A stretch of DNA of 64,000 nt from Muscardinus avellanarius (GCA_963383645.1 OY726574.1:58343851-58407850), one strand, 5' to 3'; positions 43,651 to 55,856 are shown, numbered from the stretch's first letter. Made by a program: numbers and translations. The notes: generated from the sequence alone by a model not told the origin.

Positions 43651-44682
43651 CAGTTTTTTTTTTCTCAAAGAAAAAGACAACGATTTAAAATGAGATTCTA
43701 TGAAATTAGAAGATGCTCCACATGTGATATGTGAGAAATAGAGAAAATATTTGAAAATATTAAGTTACAGAAGACTTTAGCAGGAGAGAGAAATATTCCT
43801 ACATGATTTACAGGGACAAATTATGTGAAGGACCTAGAGTCTGAATTAAAAACAAAAAGCCAAAAAGACTTTTCATGCCTTGCTGTGATCTTGAAACAAA
43901 TGTCCAAAATAGAAATAACTGAACTCTCCCAGTTCTTTGAGCAAATAAAATAAAGAATAACCGTAGTAGGGAATGGTACCTTCATTGCACAGGGAAAAAA
44001 ACACACACAAGAATATCAAGGATCTACTTAAAATTAAGTACACTGAATTACACAGAGTCAGGAAAATGTTCACATTCACAAGTGAGGTTTCAGCCCTTGG
44101 CTCAGATTGTGACTGAAAAAAAGGGGCTCCTGTGTAATTATGAACTACAACTGAAAACTGGGTTTAAATCAGCACCTGCAACAGTGCCCAGGCAGGAAAG
44201 TCAGTCTTACCCACTCCTTGGGGACTCCAAATCCGAGGGCAACACACTGGCCCGTTTTTCACTGATGAAAAAATATTATATCAGGACAACCTATGGGAAA
44301 GATTTGCCACATGTCACGAGTCCTTTTCTTGATATAGTTTCTGTAATCCAGACACCACATAGAGACACTCATAATAAAGTGTGAAAAAAGAGGAAGAAAA
44401 ACTCACACTTCCTCAAGTGCAGCACCATGTCACGCACGTTACAAAAACAACAAAAAGAATAGTTGCCAGGAGTGCCAATCCTTCTTTCTCAGAAAACTTT
44501 CTGCATTATGAAAGTTATAGAATGTAATGTCAAAAATAGATGGCGGGAGAGGGCATAATACCTCTGCCTACATCTTTTCATGGCTTCCCCTGCTGCTGCC
44601 CAGCTGGCTGATCTTACAAGTTTTGAAGAGTTTACCTCAGGGAGGAAATTGAGTCAGGTGAATTCACTTAAACACTGGAATC
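43651..44682. other. AT-rich unique sequence, no gene recognised
   Basis: A 100-codon plus frame at 44,082-44,384 shows no known motif. No repeats recognised. Confidence 0.35.
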
Positions 44683-44862
44683 ACCCAGTGTGGTGCAGCA
44701 TGCCTAGAATCTCAGCACTTAGGAAGCTGAGATAAAAAGATCGAGAGTTTGAGGCCAGCCTTAGTAACTTAGTGAGTCCCTGTTTCAAAATAAAAATAAA
44801 ATAGGGCTAGAATGTAACTCAGAGGTAGAATGTCCTGGAGTCTATCTTTAGGATGAAAAGAA
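44683..44862 (+). repeat. Dimeric B1/ID-type SINE
   Basis: CAGTGTGGTGCAGCATGCCT, TAGGAAGCTGAGATAAAAAG, GAATGTAACTCAGAGGTAGA, GAGTCTATCTTTAGG (decayed B box). Confidence 0.9.
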
Positions 44863-45344
44863 ATTAAATTAAGTTAAAATAATAAAATCCATTGCCATCA
44901 ATGCCGTTACTTGGGACCACTAACTGGGAATCCATTCTAGCCTTAAAAATAGACTCAACATAAAGGAAGGAGGCTGAGCAAAATGAGAACTGCCACATCA
45001 TAAGGTTGCCCCTTATTAAGGAGCCCCTCAAATGTATAAATTAATACATGTTAGTCATTTTTCAAAATTATAAAACAGCATAAAAATGGTTCTGTTCTCC
45101 ATAATCATAAACTGAGAAAAATATAGAATCAATAACTGACACAAAAATGGGGGCAGGAAAATGGAATAGAGATTCTTAATGAGCAAGAACTGATAGGGAG
45201 AAAACCTCCAGGCCCAAGTGACCCCTGAGAAAGATAGACATTCCCTGTGATATTTTCACAGAACAGATTTAGACCTAGCAGATCATTAGGCCATTTACTA
45301 CAAAGTCTTGTATAGTTGTAAGGCTGCTTTTGTGCACACCGTTT
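44863..45344. other. Unique sequence, no feature seen
   Basis: No recognised repeat or coding signal. Confidence 0.4.
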
Positions 45345-45475
45345 AATCTCTGAAAGAGCTCCAGAAAGTGGGAGAGGTATTAACATCCTTCAGAGTAGAG
45401 AACACCGAGGCCAGCAGTGGCTCAATGAATGTTCAAGGTCCTGCTGCTAGGAGAGGCAGGTATCTTTTCAGCAGG
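45345..45475 (-). repeat. Possible MIR element
   Basis: GAGAGGTATTAACATCCTTC, AACACCGAGGCCAGCAGTGG and TTCAAGGTCCTGCTGCTAGG follow the inverted MIR core loosely. Confidence 0.45.
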
Positions 45476-45751
45476 TGGGAAGAGAAGCAGTGTGCGAGCA
45501 GCTGTCCTTTCTCAGTCATAAGAACACCAGAATTAGTGCAGAATACTGGGTGTGGTTGTGGCATTGTGTGTATTACATAGGAGCCCGCAGGCCAGAGAGA
45601 AGAGGACTACAGAAGTCTAAGCCAGGCAGCGATAAGGGGACCGATTACTCTTAAAATCAGAAAAGAATAATACTTGGAACGATATAAGATAAAATGATTG
45701 GCTTCCGAAAATGCAAATGCAGACAATTTAGCCAAAAATTGGATAAATACA

Positions 45752-45915
45752 TGCAGTTGTTTGGATATCAAATGTCCCTAAAACATCATATGTTAAGGTC
45801 TTGATCCCAAGGGTGGCACTTTTGCAATGTGGTAACACCATTAAGATGCGGGGCCTAGTAAGAGGTATTTAAGTAATTGGGGAAATGTCCCATTGGCTAT
45901 TGTGGGACCCTGACC
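45752..45915 (+). mobile_element. MaLR-type LTR fragment
   Basis: TTTGGATATCAAATGTCCCT, GTTAAGGTCTTGATCCCAAG, GGTAACACCATTAAGATGCG, GGGCCTAGTAAGAGG and TATTGTGGGACCCTGACC follow the 5' part of ERVL-MaLR LTRs. It is truncated by the GT repeat and the SINE downstream. Confidence 0.7.
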
Positions 45916-45940
45916 CCCCAATTCACTTTTACTTCTTGAA

Positions 45941-45943
<3 letters not shown>

Positions 45944-45991
<48 letters not shown>

Positions 45992-45994
45992 TGT
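45944..45994. repeat. (GT)n microsatellite
   Basis: About 20 GT units with one TATG interruption, at the 3' tail side of a minus SINE. Confidence 0.95.
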
Positions 45995-46035
45995 TTTCTT
46001 TCTTGTGGTACTTGAGGTTTAACCCAGGAGCATAC

Positions 46036-46107
46036 TATCTTTAAGTTATACCCCCAGCCCATATATATATATATGGCCAAGTTTCTTTTCCTTTACAGGA
46101 TAAAGAG

Positions 46108-46155
<48 letters not shown>

Positions 46156-46162
46156 CTGGGGA

Positions 46163-46218
<56 letters not shown>

Positions 46219-46252
46219 TATATATATGGGCTGGGGGTATAGCTTAAAGATA
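46036..46252. repeat. Inverted repeat with AT-rich arms
   Basis: A 25 bp core at 46,036-46,060 is the reverse complement of 46,228-46,252 with one mismatch, and the TA runs next to each extend the pairing. This is a cruciform-capable palindrome with a loop of about 165 bp. Confidence 0.9.
46077..46110 (+). repeat. 34 bp exact duplicate of 47,022-47,055
   Basis: Begins CCAAGTTTCTTTTCC and ends GGATAAAGAGATA. All 34 bases are identical to single-copy DNA 945 bp downstream. It is flanked on both sides by TA repeats, so this is the inserted copy. Confidence 0.95.
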
Positions 46253-46446
46253 TATATATATATTAGTTTCAATATATATTATAATTATATATATATATAA
46301 TTATATATATAATATATATTAGTTTCAATATACATTAAAACAGAGCCTCATTAAATAGGTGAGACTGGCCTTGAACCTGCAATCCGCCTGCCTCAGCCCT
46401 CCAAGTACTAGGGATCACAGGGATGTGCTACCACACATGGCTGAGG

Positions 46447-47489
46447 TGAATGGTTTTGTTTTATTACATATTCCTGCCAAGCTGTGCTGCCTCCCACAGA
46501 AACAAAGCAATAAGCTAATCAATCATGGACTGAAACTTCAAATACAAGGAGCAAAAATATACCTTCTTTTCTGTATAAGATAATTGTCTCAAATGTTCAT
46601 CATACTGACAGAAAGCTGACATGAGACACTTCTGTGATATGGGCGGACATTGGTAATTTGAATAAAAGGTAATTTCTGTGGTCTTTTCCGAACTTGAAAG
46701 ACGTTGATTCCTTCATGATCACAGAGATCTGTGCTTTTGAAAGTCTTACACTCCTGTCACATTTAGTTAATTTCGTGCTGGTTGCTGAACCATGAAACCT
46801 ATTTCCTTTATGTAAGAAGGTAGCTTACTCCATGCAATTCTAGCCACAAAACAATAACATTTAAGTTTAATCCCACTTTAGCAATACAGATTTTACCAAC
46901 CAGAAAAAATAATGGGCAAAACGCAATTTAGTTAAAAGACAGAGGAGAGGTAACATTTGCAGCAAGAAACAAGAAAATTGAGCGTAGGGAGATTTCAATT
47001 TTAGTCATCCCAATCTACTGCCCAAGTTTCTTTTCCTTTACAGGATAAAGAGATACCATATTTGACAAGTAAATAAGTTTTATCTGAATGAGCACTGGAT
47101 AAGAAAAAGATGAGATATGGTTTGAATGTCCTCAATTGAGAATCTACACAGACTATTGATTTTTGGTCTTCGTTGCCTCATGAGTGAGATACTGAAGCAA
47201 AGTGGTCAACAGGCTTGGCTATGCTTCTGAGTAGCTCCCAGGCCCAGACACATAACTTCACTCATTCATGAACCTTTAAGAACTCCTCAAGTGATCAGCA
47301 GACAGCTGTCGTGGGATTCTCCTACTGCAGGTGCTACAATAAACTCTAGGGGGATGGGGAAGAATGAAGGAGTTTTGTCAAAAAACTTACAGCTCAGTAA
47401 AATCAGACAAATACATAACTGCTTGGGACCTTTAATGTATTGAGGTGCTTTGATAGATCACTGGGTGGTGGAGGGAAAGATAAATGACA
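46447..47489. other. Unique sequence, source of the 34 bp duplicate
   Basis: No recognised repeat. It holds the source copy at 47,022-47,055, in continuous unique DNA. Confidence 0.45.
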
Positions 47490-47694
47490 TAAACTTAATG
47501 GCTTCAAACAATGACAACCTTACTGTCTCTTTTCATTTGTGGGTGGACTGGGCTCAGCCGGACAGGTTTTCTTTTCTACTGGTGCTGGATGAAGTCATCT
47601 GAGAGTTCCATGTTATGGCCCTCAGATGACCCAACCAATACCCAGTATGGTTCACACAGGTGGAGGCATTGTACTCTGGTTCCTGGCTAGGATG
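47490..47694 (+). repeat. Old interspersed repeat, upstream part (family not named)
   Basis: GGACTGGGCTCAGCCGGACA and CTGGATGAAGTCATCTGAGA belong to a common old repeat. It continues at 48,406-48,680 after the L1 insertion (CACTTCTGCCGCATCTGATT). Confidence 0.5.
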
Positions 47695-47709
47695 CCAGCT
47701 TAGGATTTT

Positions 47710-48390
47710 TTTTTTTTTTTACAATTGTTTTTTTTTTTATTGGTGCACTGTATTCATACATCATAGTGGGATACAAACTTTTGTAGACATACATGCACAC
47801 ATCGCCCAGTCAGCCCCCACCCGATCCCCACCCCATTCCCTCCCCATCCCTCCTTCCCATGCTTGGCTTAGTGGTTGACATCTAGTATTATAGCAATTTA
47901 TCCAAAATTAAAAATGATAATCTCACATAACAGTTTCATTTGTCTGATACCAAGCTTTTGATGACTTAAAGATAACATTTCAATATTTCTTTTTGCTTTC
48001 TTTCTTACCAGAGAATATATTTTTCTATTTTTTTAGGTGAAACTATCATATATTTATATATTTATTTTTCAAAAAAAATCTATCCTAATATGGAATATGG
48101 ATTCTAGAGACCCAAAACGATCTTGAAAAAGAACAAAGCTAGAAGATATATATTTTCTGATTTCAAACCATATAAAGCTACAATAATTGAAACAGTGTAG
48201 TACTGTTCTTTTTTTTAATTAATTAATTAATTAATTAATTAATTTTTTTATTGGTGCATTATATTCATACAACTTATTGGGGTAAAAAACTTGTGTGTAT
48301 AAACATGTACTCATCGCTGATTTAACCCCTACCCAAATACCACCCCATTCCCTCCCCGTCCCTCCCTCCCTTGCTTGGCTTAGTGATTGA
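47710..48390 (-). mobile_element. L1 insertion with two L1 tails, likely a 3' transduction
   Basis: Flanked by a perfect 15 bp duplication CCAGCTTAGGATTTT (47,695-47,709 and 48,391-48,405). On the minus strand it reads: truncated L1 3' UTR (48,390-48,212), AATT-rich tail, about 325 bp of other sequence that includes an antisense L1 ORF2 bit (48,115-48,206), a second L1 3' UTR (47,885-47,730), then poly(A). One flanking duplication for the whole implies one insertion event. Confidence 0.85.
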
Positions 48391-48405
48391 CCAGCTTAGG
48401 ATTTT

Positions 48406-48961
48406 GATGGGAGTCCCTCAGTAATCCTTCACGTGATCTCTCCGTGTGTCTTGAGCTACTTCGAGCATCGTTCTTGGGGGCTGAGAGGAGAAACATAAAG
48501 CTGCCAGTCATCCAATGGCTCAGGATTTAGGGGACATAACCATCACTTCTGCCGCATCTGATTGGCCAAATCCAGGGACAAGTCAAGGGCAGACTCACAG
48601 GGGTGGAGATCAGCACCACTAATGGATTCATCAGGTGTATGAAGGCGGAAACTAGCATGGCAGTGGTGGGGGGTGCTCATCTTGCAAAAGGTCCTGCACG
48701 GTCTCTTTGGTACCATAGACAGATACTCAGTACCTTCATTCGGGATGCAGAAAGGGCTAATGATGAGGCTCTGGGTTTAGTTATAAGGTGAAATAGGCTT
48801 TTAGTCCTAGTAGTTCAGATATGCCAAGGTAAAGTCTCTCATGTTGAGAAGGAGAAGGACCCTGAGATTTGAGATATGCACATCTTGGTTGATTAATATG
48901 AAGGTGTTTTTTGTTTCGTTTTGTTTTTATTTTGGACCCTTGAGATTTGAGTTCAATCAAA
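48406..48961 (+). repeat. Old interspersed repeat, downstream part, then unique DNA
   Basis: 48,406-48,680 continues the interrupted old repeat. Beyond it nothing is recognised. The 62-codon frame at 48,603 has no motif. Confidence 0.4.
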
Positions 48962-49052
48962 TATTGAAACAAAGTCCTGCTAAGTTTCTGAGCCTTATCT
49001 CAAGCCTCTGATCTTCCTGTCTCAGCTTCTCATGCACTGCCATGCCTGGCAA
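48962..49052 (-). repeat. SINE left-half fragment
   Basis: ACAAAGTCCTGCTAAGTTTC, TCTTCCTGTCTCAGCTTCTC, CACTGCCATGCCTGGC. The ID half is missing. Confidence 0.8.
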
Positions 49053-49249
49053 AATAAGAGCCATTTATCATTAGATTCCCTTGAACCTCCTGGGCCTACA
49101 CAGAGTCCACGTACATTATGATATGGCTGGACCACTCCCTTGTATTCAGACATGCCTTTCTTGCAAGATAATACATGTCCCCACTAGGATATATTCTGCT
49201 TCCTTTCTAGAAATTTAGACAAACAGCTAGTTCAAAAAGTAACGTATCA

Positions 49250-49454
49250 GGCCAGGCATGGTAGAACATGCTTATAATTCCAGCATTTGGGAGGCAGAGA
49301 CTGGAGGGACAGCCTCAGCCACTTAGCGAGGCCCTTTGCAACTCAGTGAGTCTCTGTTTAAAAAAAAAAAATTTAAATACCAAAAAAAAAAGTGGGGCTT
49401 GGTGTAGCTTGGAGGTACAATGCCCCTGGGTTCCATCCCCAATACAACAAAAAG
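49250..49454 (+). repeat. Dimeric B1/ID-type SINE
   Basis: GGCCAGGCATGGTAGAACAT, GGGAGGCAGAGACTGGAGGG, GGGCTTGGTGTAGCTTGGAG, GGGTTCCATCCCCAATAC. The short flanks AAGTAACGTAT/AAGTAACATAT fit a TSD. Confidence 0.92.
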
Positions 49455-49799
49455 AAGTAACATATTCTTGCTAGGCACATGCTGAGTCTTTAAAAAGAGG
49501 AAAGAGTCTATATACTGAAGAGGCTGAGTAACCTAGATAACAAACATGGACAGAGGGGAGAGAATGGTCTGGGGTAGGATCTTGGAGAGTCTAGACTCTA
49601 GAGGGAGGATCGTAAAGCTTAGTAAGAAACAGTTCATTGATATGAAAACAATTTCTATGATAAAGGATATAACTTCCTGAAAAGGACCCAGAATCCATTG
49701 TTGACATTTTGCTAACATGACTCTTTCTTGGAAATTTAGAAGAAGCAGTGGCACACACCATGGCAGACAACAGAGAAAGGGGTTAAAAGGTATAGAAAA
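49455..49799. other. Unique sequence, no feature seen
   Basis: No recognised repeat or coding signal. Confidence 0.4.
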
Positions 49800-51900
49800 G
49801 TAGGCATAGTGAGTTTATGTCTCAGGATATATAAAGATCAGAAAGCCCCCTAGGGCACCCTGTTTTTGTCTTGAAGAACATATGGTTTTCCAAAGTCATA
49901 AAAATCCCAGTATTACACAGGAATAGCAATAATGAGGTGCCTCGTGGTTCTTTACTCTTAGGCCTAAGTGAATCAGAGGAAATACTGTTACACAGCAATG
50001 CTCCCACTAGCAACGATGGGCAATTACCATCAAGAATGGCATTTGGAAGGGTAACCAGGGATTTCTGACCCATACAGGATAAAGGAGATAGTTAATAAAA
50101 ACCCAGCATTCCTTGTGGGAAAGAGGGACAGGCAGCTGCCCAGGGTATTATCCAATTATATGATCAAAACAGGGGTGATGAGAACATCTTCCCCAATAAA
50201 AATTCATAATCCTTTGCTTCATTTTTATGCTTGAGCTGGTTTCTAGTCTCTGAGCCAACTAATTGAAAGAAAATCTGAAATCCCATGAAGAAGGCCTCTG
50301 AAAGCTATGGTGAGCATAGATGTCGATGATTCCCACGGTCCTTCCCCGAAGGAACCCAAAGACATTTACTCAGGAAACCGCACGCTGAGTAAAGGGGGAG
50401 ACTTAGTATACAAATTTGCAGACAGCAGCGCTTGACTTGCTATGTTGGTCAGAGGCCCTGAAGGGAAATGGCTGGAAGAGTGGTTACAAGGAAGTCTGGA
50501 GAAGAGGGACCAAGAAAAAGACACGTGAAAGAGAGCAGGAACTATAAAGAGCTTGGGAAGCCTTCTATCGTTTGTTAGAGCCTGCCGGGAAGCAGCCACC
50601 ACAGATGGGGGAGTGCACATGGGGCAGAGTGCAGAGATCAAAGAGGCGGCACGCACCACCCCAAAGACAATGTGATGGGTGCCTGAACAGAGTGACCCTG
50701 GTAGCAGAGATGGGTGACATGAATGGGCCCAATATCATGGGTTCCCACCCTTCAAGGCTGGTCTACCTTCTATACTGGCTACATGTGGGAGTTTCTATTA
50801 ATAGAGACTAATGCTGATACCCTACCATGGCGCTATTCTTCAAGAAGAGCAATGGCACACTGGGCAAGCTGAAATGCCCTGGATGCCTTCAACATCAAAG
50901 GAGGCAACAATTACTCCCTAATACAATAGATATGTGTGGAGTTTGCATTTACCCGAAGGATCTCAGACAGCACCACTGTCCATGGGCTTTCAAAGTGTTT
51001 GATTTGGATTCTATATAATAGTGCACTGGATCAGGGTTGAGGAGCCACAAGTCCCATCACATGTCATACCACCCAAAGCTTCCAGCCTAACCAAGGGGTT
51101 GACTGGCCTTTTGAAAGTGGAAGAAGATGTCAGCTTGGGGATAACCCTTGGCCAACATGAGCCACCATATTTCTGGGGTGCAATATTTACCCTAAATTAT
51201 GAGAACTAAAGGGTGAGTATCAGAATTGCTTATCTGACATTACTCTCAAAGATATATGAAAAAAAGTGTGCTTCTTGCACCCAAAATGTTGGGATCTAAA
51301 GGCCTAGAAGTCTGAACCCCAAGGGGAAATACTTTCAAAGAGGACACATCAAGGGGAAAAACTAAACATTAAACAAAGCCTCCCACCCAGGTGCTCTGAG
51401 CTTATGTATCAAGAAACCAGAAGACAAGAAGAAGATCACAGTTCCAGCAGGAATATTTGATTCTGATCATCCAGAGGAGATGAGACTGATGTTACACACG
51501 GGGTGGTGAGAGATAAGAACACACATGTAATTCACTGGTGCATATTTTAGTACTCTAAACATGCGGAGGTGCTGCCTGAGGGTGAGGGACCTGGTGAAAG
51601 GGGAAGGAGAAGATAAGTATCAGTTGAGCCCCAGAGACCAGCTGTTCAGAAAGGTTATTATTCCACTCCACTAGACCCATTCCTGCAGGTTTTCCCAAAT
51701 CCTGAAGGAACTATTCCCCAGAAGGTTAAATGAAGTGAGGGGATCCCAGTGGTCCAGCTAGTGGAGTCAAGGTGACGCTAAGTTCACTACTCTGGTCCCC
51801 TCAGCACTGAGATGGCCAAGACCTGGGCTTCTCACCCATCTGGTAACACAGCCCACACTTTTGACTAGCATCACATGTAGCCCTGGGTACCACTGCATCA
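49800..51900. other. Possible degraded endogenous retrovirus remnant
   Basis: About 2.1 kb of balanced composition with many medium frames broken by stops and frameshifts (50,366-51,209). An LTR-like piece with CCCCAATAAAAATTCATAAT lies at about 50,190-50,215. No intact viral gene, catalytic motif or flanking LTR pair could be identified. It could equally be another old repeat or a decayed processed pseudogene. Confidence 0.3.
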
Positions 51901-52561
51901 CACTGAAACTTCTCTTCCCGATGAAACCTTCTTCCCTCCTCCCTCACACAAGATGCCATGTTGGCTCTCCAAAAACATCTTGCAGGCCAGTATCCATCTC
52001 AGTCGTAGTTTCTAGGAAATTCAATCTGACTCAAACACAAAGGAACACACATGGTGTATTTATATAAAGTTCAAAGACTGGTAGAAATACAATGTATGTT
52101 AGCTATTCTAGACAGGGATTTCCTTTGCGGGGAGGCAATGGTTTTAAGGGAGAATAACAGAATATTTGAAAAAATTATACAGTTATGTTTCTTTCTTGGA
52201 TGACACAGGCATGGATGTGAAAAATCTGAAAACTTATCAAGATGGACAATTGTGATTACACCATTATTATAATGTATTCACATATTCTGCACATGCAGAA
52301 GATGTACAAAATATGTTTTTTTTTAGAAAACTACATTTCATAATCCTTTTTGACAATTCAGAAAATATTTAACTTCTGAGGTGACACAAGACCACTGATA
52401 TCAATGAAAATTATTATCATTAATCCTTAGGCTCCAAATCCTGCAGTCTGTGTTCAAGGTTAGACTGAGATACTTGGGACCCATACAATGCTGGACCCAT
52501 TTTTTAACTCTGTCATCCTAGGTTTTTCTCTCTAATATGAAAGAAAATAGCACCACCCAGA
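51901..52561. other. Unique sequence, no feature seen
   Basis: No recognised repeat or coding signal. AT-rich from 52,080. Confidence 0.4.
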
Positions 52562-52760
52562 GCCAGGCGTGGTGGTACACACTTGTAATCCCAGCATTTG
52601 GTAACCCGAGACAGGTGGATCAAGGACAGCCTCAGCTACTACTTAGTGAGGCCCTTTGCAATTCAGTGAGACCCTGTTTCAAAATAAAGAATAAAAAGTA
52701 GGGCTGGGGGTATAGCTGGGAGGTAGAATGCCCTGGGTTCCATTCCCAGTACTGCAATAA
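52562..52760 (+). repeat. Dimeric B1/ID-type SINE
   Basis: GAGCCAGGCGTGGTGGTACA, CTCAGCTACTACTTAGTGAG, GGCTGGGGGTATAGCTGGGA, GGGTTCCATTCCCAGTAC. Confidence 0.94.
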
Positions 52761-52991
52761 AAAAGTAGCACCAGACAAAATTATTGAGATTGACAAGTAA
52801 AATAATCCTTTTAAAGAACCAACGATTATGTTAAAATAGTATATTAAAATCATTCCTAATATATTAGCAATTATGCAAGTATGATGTATTCAAGTAAATT
52901 TAAGCTATGTATAAGATATGTCCTTGAAAGTACCCTTGAAAATAAAGATGAGGTGGTTTGTTTTGTTTGACTCAGGTAAACAACAACAACA

Positions 52992-53190
52992 GTGCTGATC
53001 ATGGTGGTTCATACCTGCAATTCCAGGACATAGACAGCTGAGGCAGGAAGATCATGGGTTCAAGGCCAGCTATAGCAACCGTGGAAGACCATCAGGAGCT
53101 TAGCAAGACCTTGTTTAAAATAAGATAGATCTGGAGTTGTAGCTTAGAGGTAGCATAACATGCTTTTGGGTTCAATCCCCAGAAACAAAC
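52992..53190 (+). repeat. Dimeric B1/ID-type SINE, diverged
   Basis: ATCATGGTGGTTCATACCTG, CAGCTGAGGCAGGAAGATC, CTGGAGTTGTAGCTTAGAGG, GGGTTCAATCCCCAGAAAC. Confidence 0.92.
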
Positions 53191-54167
53191 AAAAAATGTT
53201 ACCAGATTATTTAGATTTGATGTATGTGGGAGAAATATGTTTCTATGATGCTTAGTATATAAATAATAGTGACTATCATATACACTTAGCCTATTTCAAG
53301 AATAGTGATAAATAACAGACTACATTCTCTGTGAGCAAAGTGAGAACAGATGACATCTTCATATTGTCAGACAAATGTAGGGTATGACATTTGCTATTTT
53401 TATATTTGAAGTCTGGCTGCCAGTTACTAGCTGGGTCAAATGGCACAGGTCTCTTATCTTTTGTATCTATGGTCCTTAATTTTACAGTAGATGATGGTCA
53501 GCCTACAGGATTTTCTGTGATATTACAAGCACTATGATATTCTAAGCACTGTGCTTAAAATATCCAGTCAATCAAAATATACACTTTCCACTTCTCTTCC
53601 TGCTCATGGCCAATGGCACATATTTACATAAGAGCTACCGAGATCAGAGAACAATCTATAATCAGTGAACGTAAATTCAAGTGCCAGAGACTTGTATCAT
53701 AAATTACTCGGCTATGATGAGTGAGATACAACATATAATGGGAATGGAATCAACAGTTTAAACCACATTGTCATGTTCCAGACCACATTCCTAATTATCA
53801 TTTTACAAATTGAGCCATAGTTTTGATCTAATCATTGTAACCACATGACAATATTTTATAAAATATCAAAAATAAATTTGATACTCAAATTTTTTATTAC
53901 CTGACTTATAAACACTCAAAAACAAACATTTTTGAAATTAGAAAGCTTGTTTTCAATGCATCAGGTAGCAGATTTATGAAGCTCATTAGGATATCATTGT
54001 GATACTGAACTGTTTTTTTATAACAAATTAAACAAGTTTCTAAGAACAAATATTAATCTTTTTATTGAAAATTTGTTTCATTTACTTTTTATTCTTGTAA
54101 ACATTGGTTTGGCAAGATATAAATTGTACAAATTTTGAGTGTTGGCTGATATAAACTCAAAAATAAG
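53191..54167. other. AT-rich unique sequence, no feature seen
   Basis: No recognised repeat or coding signal. Confidence 0.4.
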
Positions 54168-54342
54168 CCCTGCCATTCACTATCTTTGTGTCTTGAGCTG
54201 AATTTCTTGTCTTTCTGAATACAGTGTTTTCAGATGTAAAATGGTATCTGGCCTCCGAAGGTCATTGTAAATACTAGAAACAATGTTAGGAAAACACCTA
54301 GAATACACTGAAACACAGGAGTTCAATAAAGGAAAGCTATTT
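54168..54342 (+). repeat. MIR element
   Basis: CACTATCTTTGTGTCTTGAG, TTTTCAGATGTAAAATGGTA, GGTCATTGTAAATACTAGAA, ACACCTAGAATACACTG and GAGTTCAATAAAGGAAAGCT follow MIR order closely. Confidence 0.85.
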
Positions 54343-55856
54343 ATATCATGACATTTGCATTATGAATTATATTGGTGAGTGTCTGAGAATCGATTTAGTT
54401 TAAGTTTCTCCAGAGCTTGTCAGTTCTCTTTCTCTCTCTCCCTCTCATTGAATCACTTTGAGGTTTCTCAGTAAAATATAAACCTGCAGCCCTATTCATT
54501 ATGTTTATGCTGTTCAATAAACACATTACAGTATTTCAAACCTGGCACTGGTATCTTGGCAAGCATTCTGGCTAGGATACATTTTATGCTTCAAGACCTA
54601 AATGTGGAGTGACACAGTAATACATCATGGAATTCTAAAAGATGCAATGGCCTTTAAGAGAGAAGAAAGCATATGCTCACACTTTATCATACAATGTTGT
54701 CCCTCCTGTCATTACTTACTGCCAAGCGGCCCAGAATTGTGTCCTTCATGTATAAATTATAGTAACTGCAAATTCCATAGATGAGCTTATACCAAGGTCA
54801 GGTGGTAATAGGATCCTTCCTTTTTAGTTGTGCCACATTAGAAGGAACTATCAAAGGAGAAACCTTTTATTGTGATCAAATTTATACCTTGAACTCCTTT
54901 CGTTCATGATAAATGAAACACAAGCACATTGTTATCAACTACTTTTTGGTTTAAGTAAGAACTGCATCCTAAGATATTTGTAGACAACAGACACCACAAA
55001 CTTTTGGAAAAATATAGTGTTTGGTTAATATCTTTGAAATAGTAATAAGTTTACAACATGCTTGGATACCTATAGGCCTACATAATTCTAAATTCACAAA
55101 GGCAGTGCTTGCAAAATGTCTGTAAGAGTCAATCATCTTTTAAATACTTATTTAAAACTATAAAAGATAAAAGATGTTGTTATCCATTTTAGGAAAAGCA
55201 ACAGAGACGCTACAGTTAACACCTCCCAGGCACAAGGGGCACTTTAGCTACCCTGCTTTTGAAGTTATCAAAGACAGAACAGTATGGAGGGAAAAGGAAC
55301 CCCACAGTCAAGAGGGCCTGGAATCAAACATGAGCTCACTAACCAGACCCACTTTTAGTTTTATGTGTCTCCTTGTTAAGGCCTACAAAATGTTACACGT
55401 TACCATGGAACTCAACTCAGCTTCCTAACCCATTGGGGCTCGAGACACATTCACTAGAGTGAGGGTTGGAAGGCAGCTGCACAGTAGAACTGATTCCAAA
55501 TGGCGGGGGCTCTATGCTCATGAGCAGAGGTTGGCCCCCATCTTGTCCAGGGAGTCTGCAGGATTGGAGCTGTTTTCATAATACTAAGATGGTGTTTCTA
55601 CTTTATGCCCCCACATGAGTTGACACTGGAATTTTCCAGAGGTTATATCATGGGATTGAGATGCTACAAACCACAGAAGTGGAAAGCAGATATGAGCATT
55701 CTTCTATGCATATCCTAAACCACACAGTAAGTAGATTTGAAAAAATGCTAAAACAATTGCTAAAATCTTTATCAGTAAATATATTTTGCTCATTAATGTT
55801 AAATTTTCAAAAAAAATGTCTTGTTTATATGTATTTGGGTTCCTTATTTTTTATTA
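54343..55856. other. Unique sequence, no gene recognised
   Basis: 1.5 kb without recognised repeats. Frames of 60-93 codons have no motif. A GC-richer patch at 55,440-55,600 is unassigned. Confidence 0.35.

Larger units (their letters stand above)
45995..46446 (-). repeat. SINE disrupted by an AT-rich rearranged block
   Basis: Inverted ID part at 46,000-46,060 (AGGTTTAACCCAGGAGC, TTATACCCCCAGCCC), then about 270 bp of TA-rich DNA with ID-like pieces in the opposite orientation and a foreign 34 bp block. The inverted B1-like part follows at 46,345-46,446 (CTTGAACCTGCAATCCGCC ... GCTACCACACATGGC). Confidence 0.85.
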
